From contig DPSB01000333.1 in assembly GCA_003537495.1 (NCBI GenBank), forward strand, positions 3,145-9,637: DNA of 6,493 nucleotides, given 5' to 3'. This document shows, piece by piece, positions 6,199-6,493 of this stretch. Both the position numbers and the translations under genes were made by a program. A model generated the notes under the pieces. The model was not told the DNA's origin and ran no database searches. It worked only from the letters and a program-made list of their open reading frames with translations. The stretch is from Cytophagales bacterium. GTDB lineage: Bacteria > Bacteroidota > Bacteroidia > Cytophagales > Cyclobacteriaceae. Numbering within the stretch: position 1 is the first letter of the stretch; the number at the start of each line of letters is the position of its first letter.

Positions 6199-6493
6199 GT
6201 CCCACCGCCCAGATTGCTTTAATCTCCGCATTGCCAAACGCCTCAACACCGGGTTTGTTATGGGTAGGAAATACCTGATCGGTTATAACGTAAAGCCCAT
6301 CGGCAGTAAATACCTCTATTACCGATTGATCGGCAATTATACGCACGGCTAGTTTTTCGGGTTTTGGTTCTATGGCTATTGATTCTACGCTGGCAAAATC
6401 TTTTTGAAAATCTACTCGTCCGGATTTTGTTCTGTCCAGATATAGTTTTCCATCGCGCAAGCCAATAGTAGTTTGTTCGTTGGCGGATTTAAA
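6188..6493 (-). CDS. Glycoside hydrolase family 32 (fructan/sucrose hydrolase), C-terminal part (runs off window)
   Basis: The reverse strand is open from the window edge to TGA at 6188-6190, giving 101 visible residues; codons upstream of the TTG at 6458-6460 still fit the family (EQTTIGLRDGKLYLDRTKSG is continuous), so that TTG is not the start. The visible part is the C-terminal beta-sandwich of GH32: 'TTIG..DGKLYLDRTKSG', 'VRIIADQSVIEVFTADGLYV' and 'ITDQVFPTHN' match the D.S.iEvF..dG....T..vFP signature. GH32 enzymes hydrolyse beta-fructosides such as sucrose, levan and inulin. The catalytic N-terminal propeller (NDPNG, RDP, EC motifs) is off the window, so activity and exact substrate cannot be judged. 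It converges on the DUF1801 gene with 6 bp between stops. If exported, it fits with a fructan utilisation locus extending to the right of the window; that is inference. Confidence 0.9.
   Translation of the reverse strand, partial: FKSANEQTTIGLRDGKLYLDRTKSGRVDFQKDFASVESIAIEPKPEKLAVRIIADQSVIEVFTADGLYVITDQVFPTHNKPGVEAFGNAEIKAIWAVGQKK

Overview
The window looks like chromosomal DNA from a member of the Bacteroidota, probably of the Cytophagales type. This is inferred from gene content: an exported SUMF1-like protein, a Tat-exported TIM-barrel isomerase, a signal-peptide TPR-CHAT protein and a GH32 enzyme. The near absence of purine-rich Shine-Dalgarno sequences and the moderate GC content fit. 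No RNA gene, CRISPR array, transposase or phage gene was found.

Layout. Minus strand, left: the start of an exported SUMF1/formylglycine-generating-enzyme-like gene (1-261, runs off the edge) lies 16 bp downstream of an RsmB/NOP2-family RNA cytosine-C5 methyltransferase gene (278-1465). The methyltransferase frame is intact except for one in-frame TGA at 611-613. That stop separates the SAM-binding half from the half with both catalytic cysteines, so it is annotated as a pseudogene, or as a sequencing error to be checked. A 164-bp divergent intergenic region (1466-1629) holds a striking hairpin made of 7-nt units arranged head to head, ending two bases before the next start codon.

Plus strand, centre: four closely spaced co-directional genes. 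They are a Tat-signal hydroxypyruvate-isomerase-like TIM barrel (1630-2559), a 939-residue exported TPR-CHAT (caspase-like) protein (2576-5395), a small VOC/glyoxalase-fold protein (5415-5774) and a DUF1801 protein (5813-6181). Gaps are 16, 19 and 38 bp, which suggests a shared transcript at least for the first three. Minus strand, right: the C-terminal beta-sandwich of a GH32 fructan/sucrose hydrolase (6188-6493, runs off the edge), converging on the DUF1801 gene with only 6 bp between the stops.

Nothing shows that the genes form one pathway. The most interesting items are the exported CHAT protein paired with an exported isomerase, the heptamer hairpin in front of them, and the single-codon disruption of the RNA methyltransferase. 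TGA is used as an ordinary stop by other genes here (VOC, DUF1801, GH32), so a changed genetic code does not explain the internal TGA.
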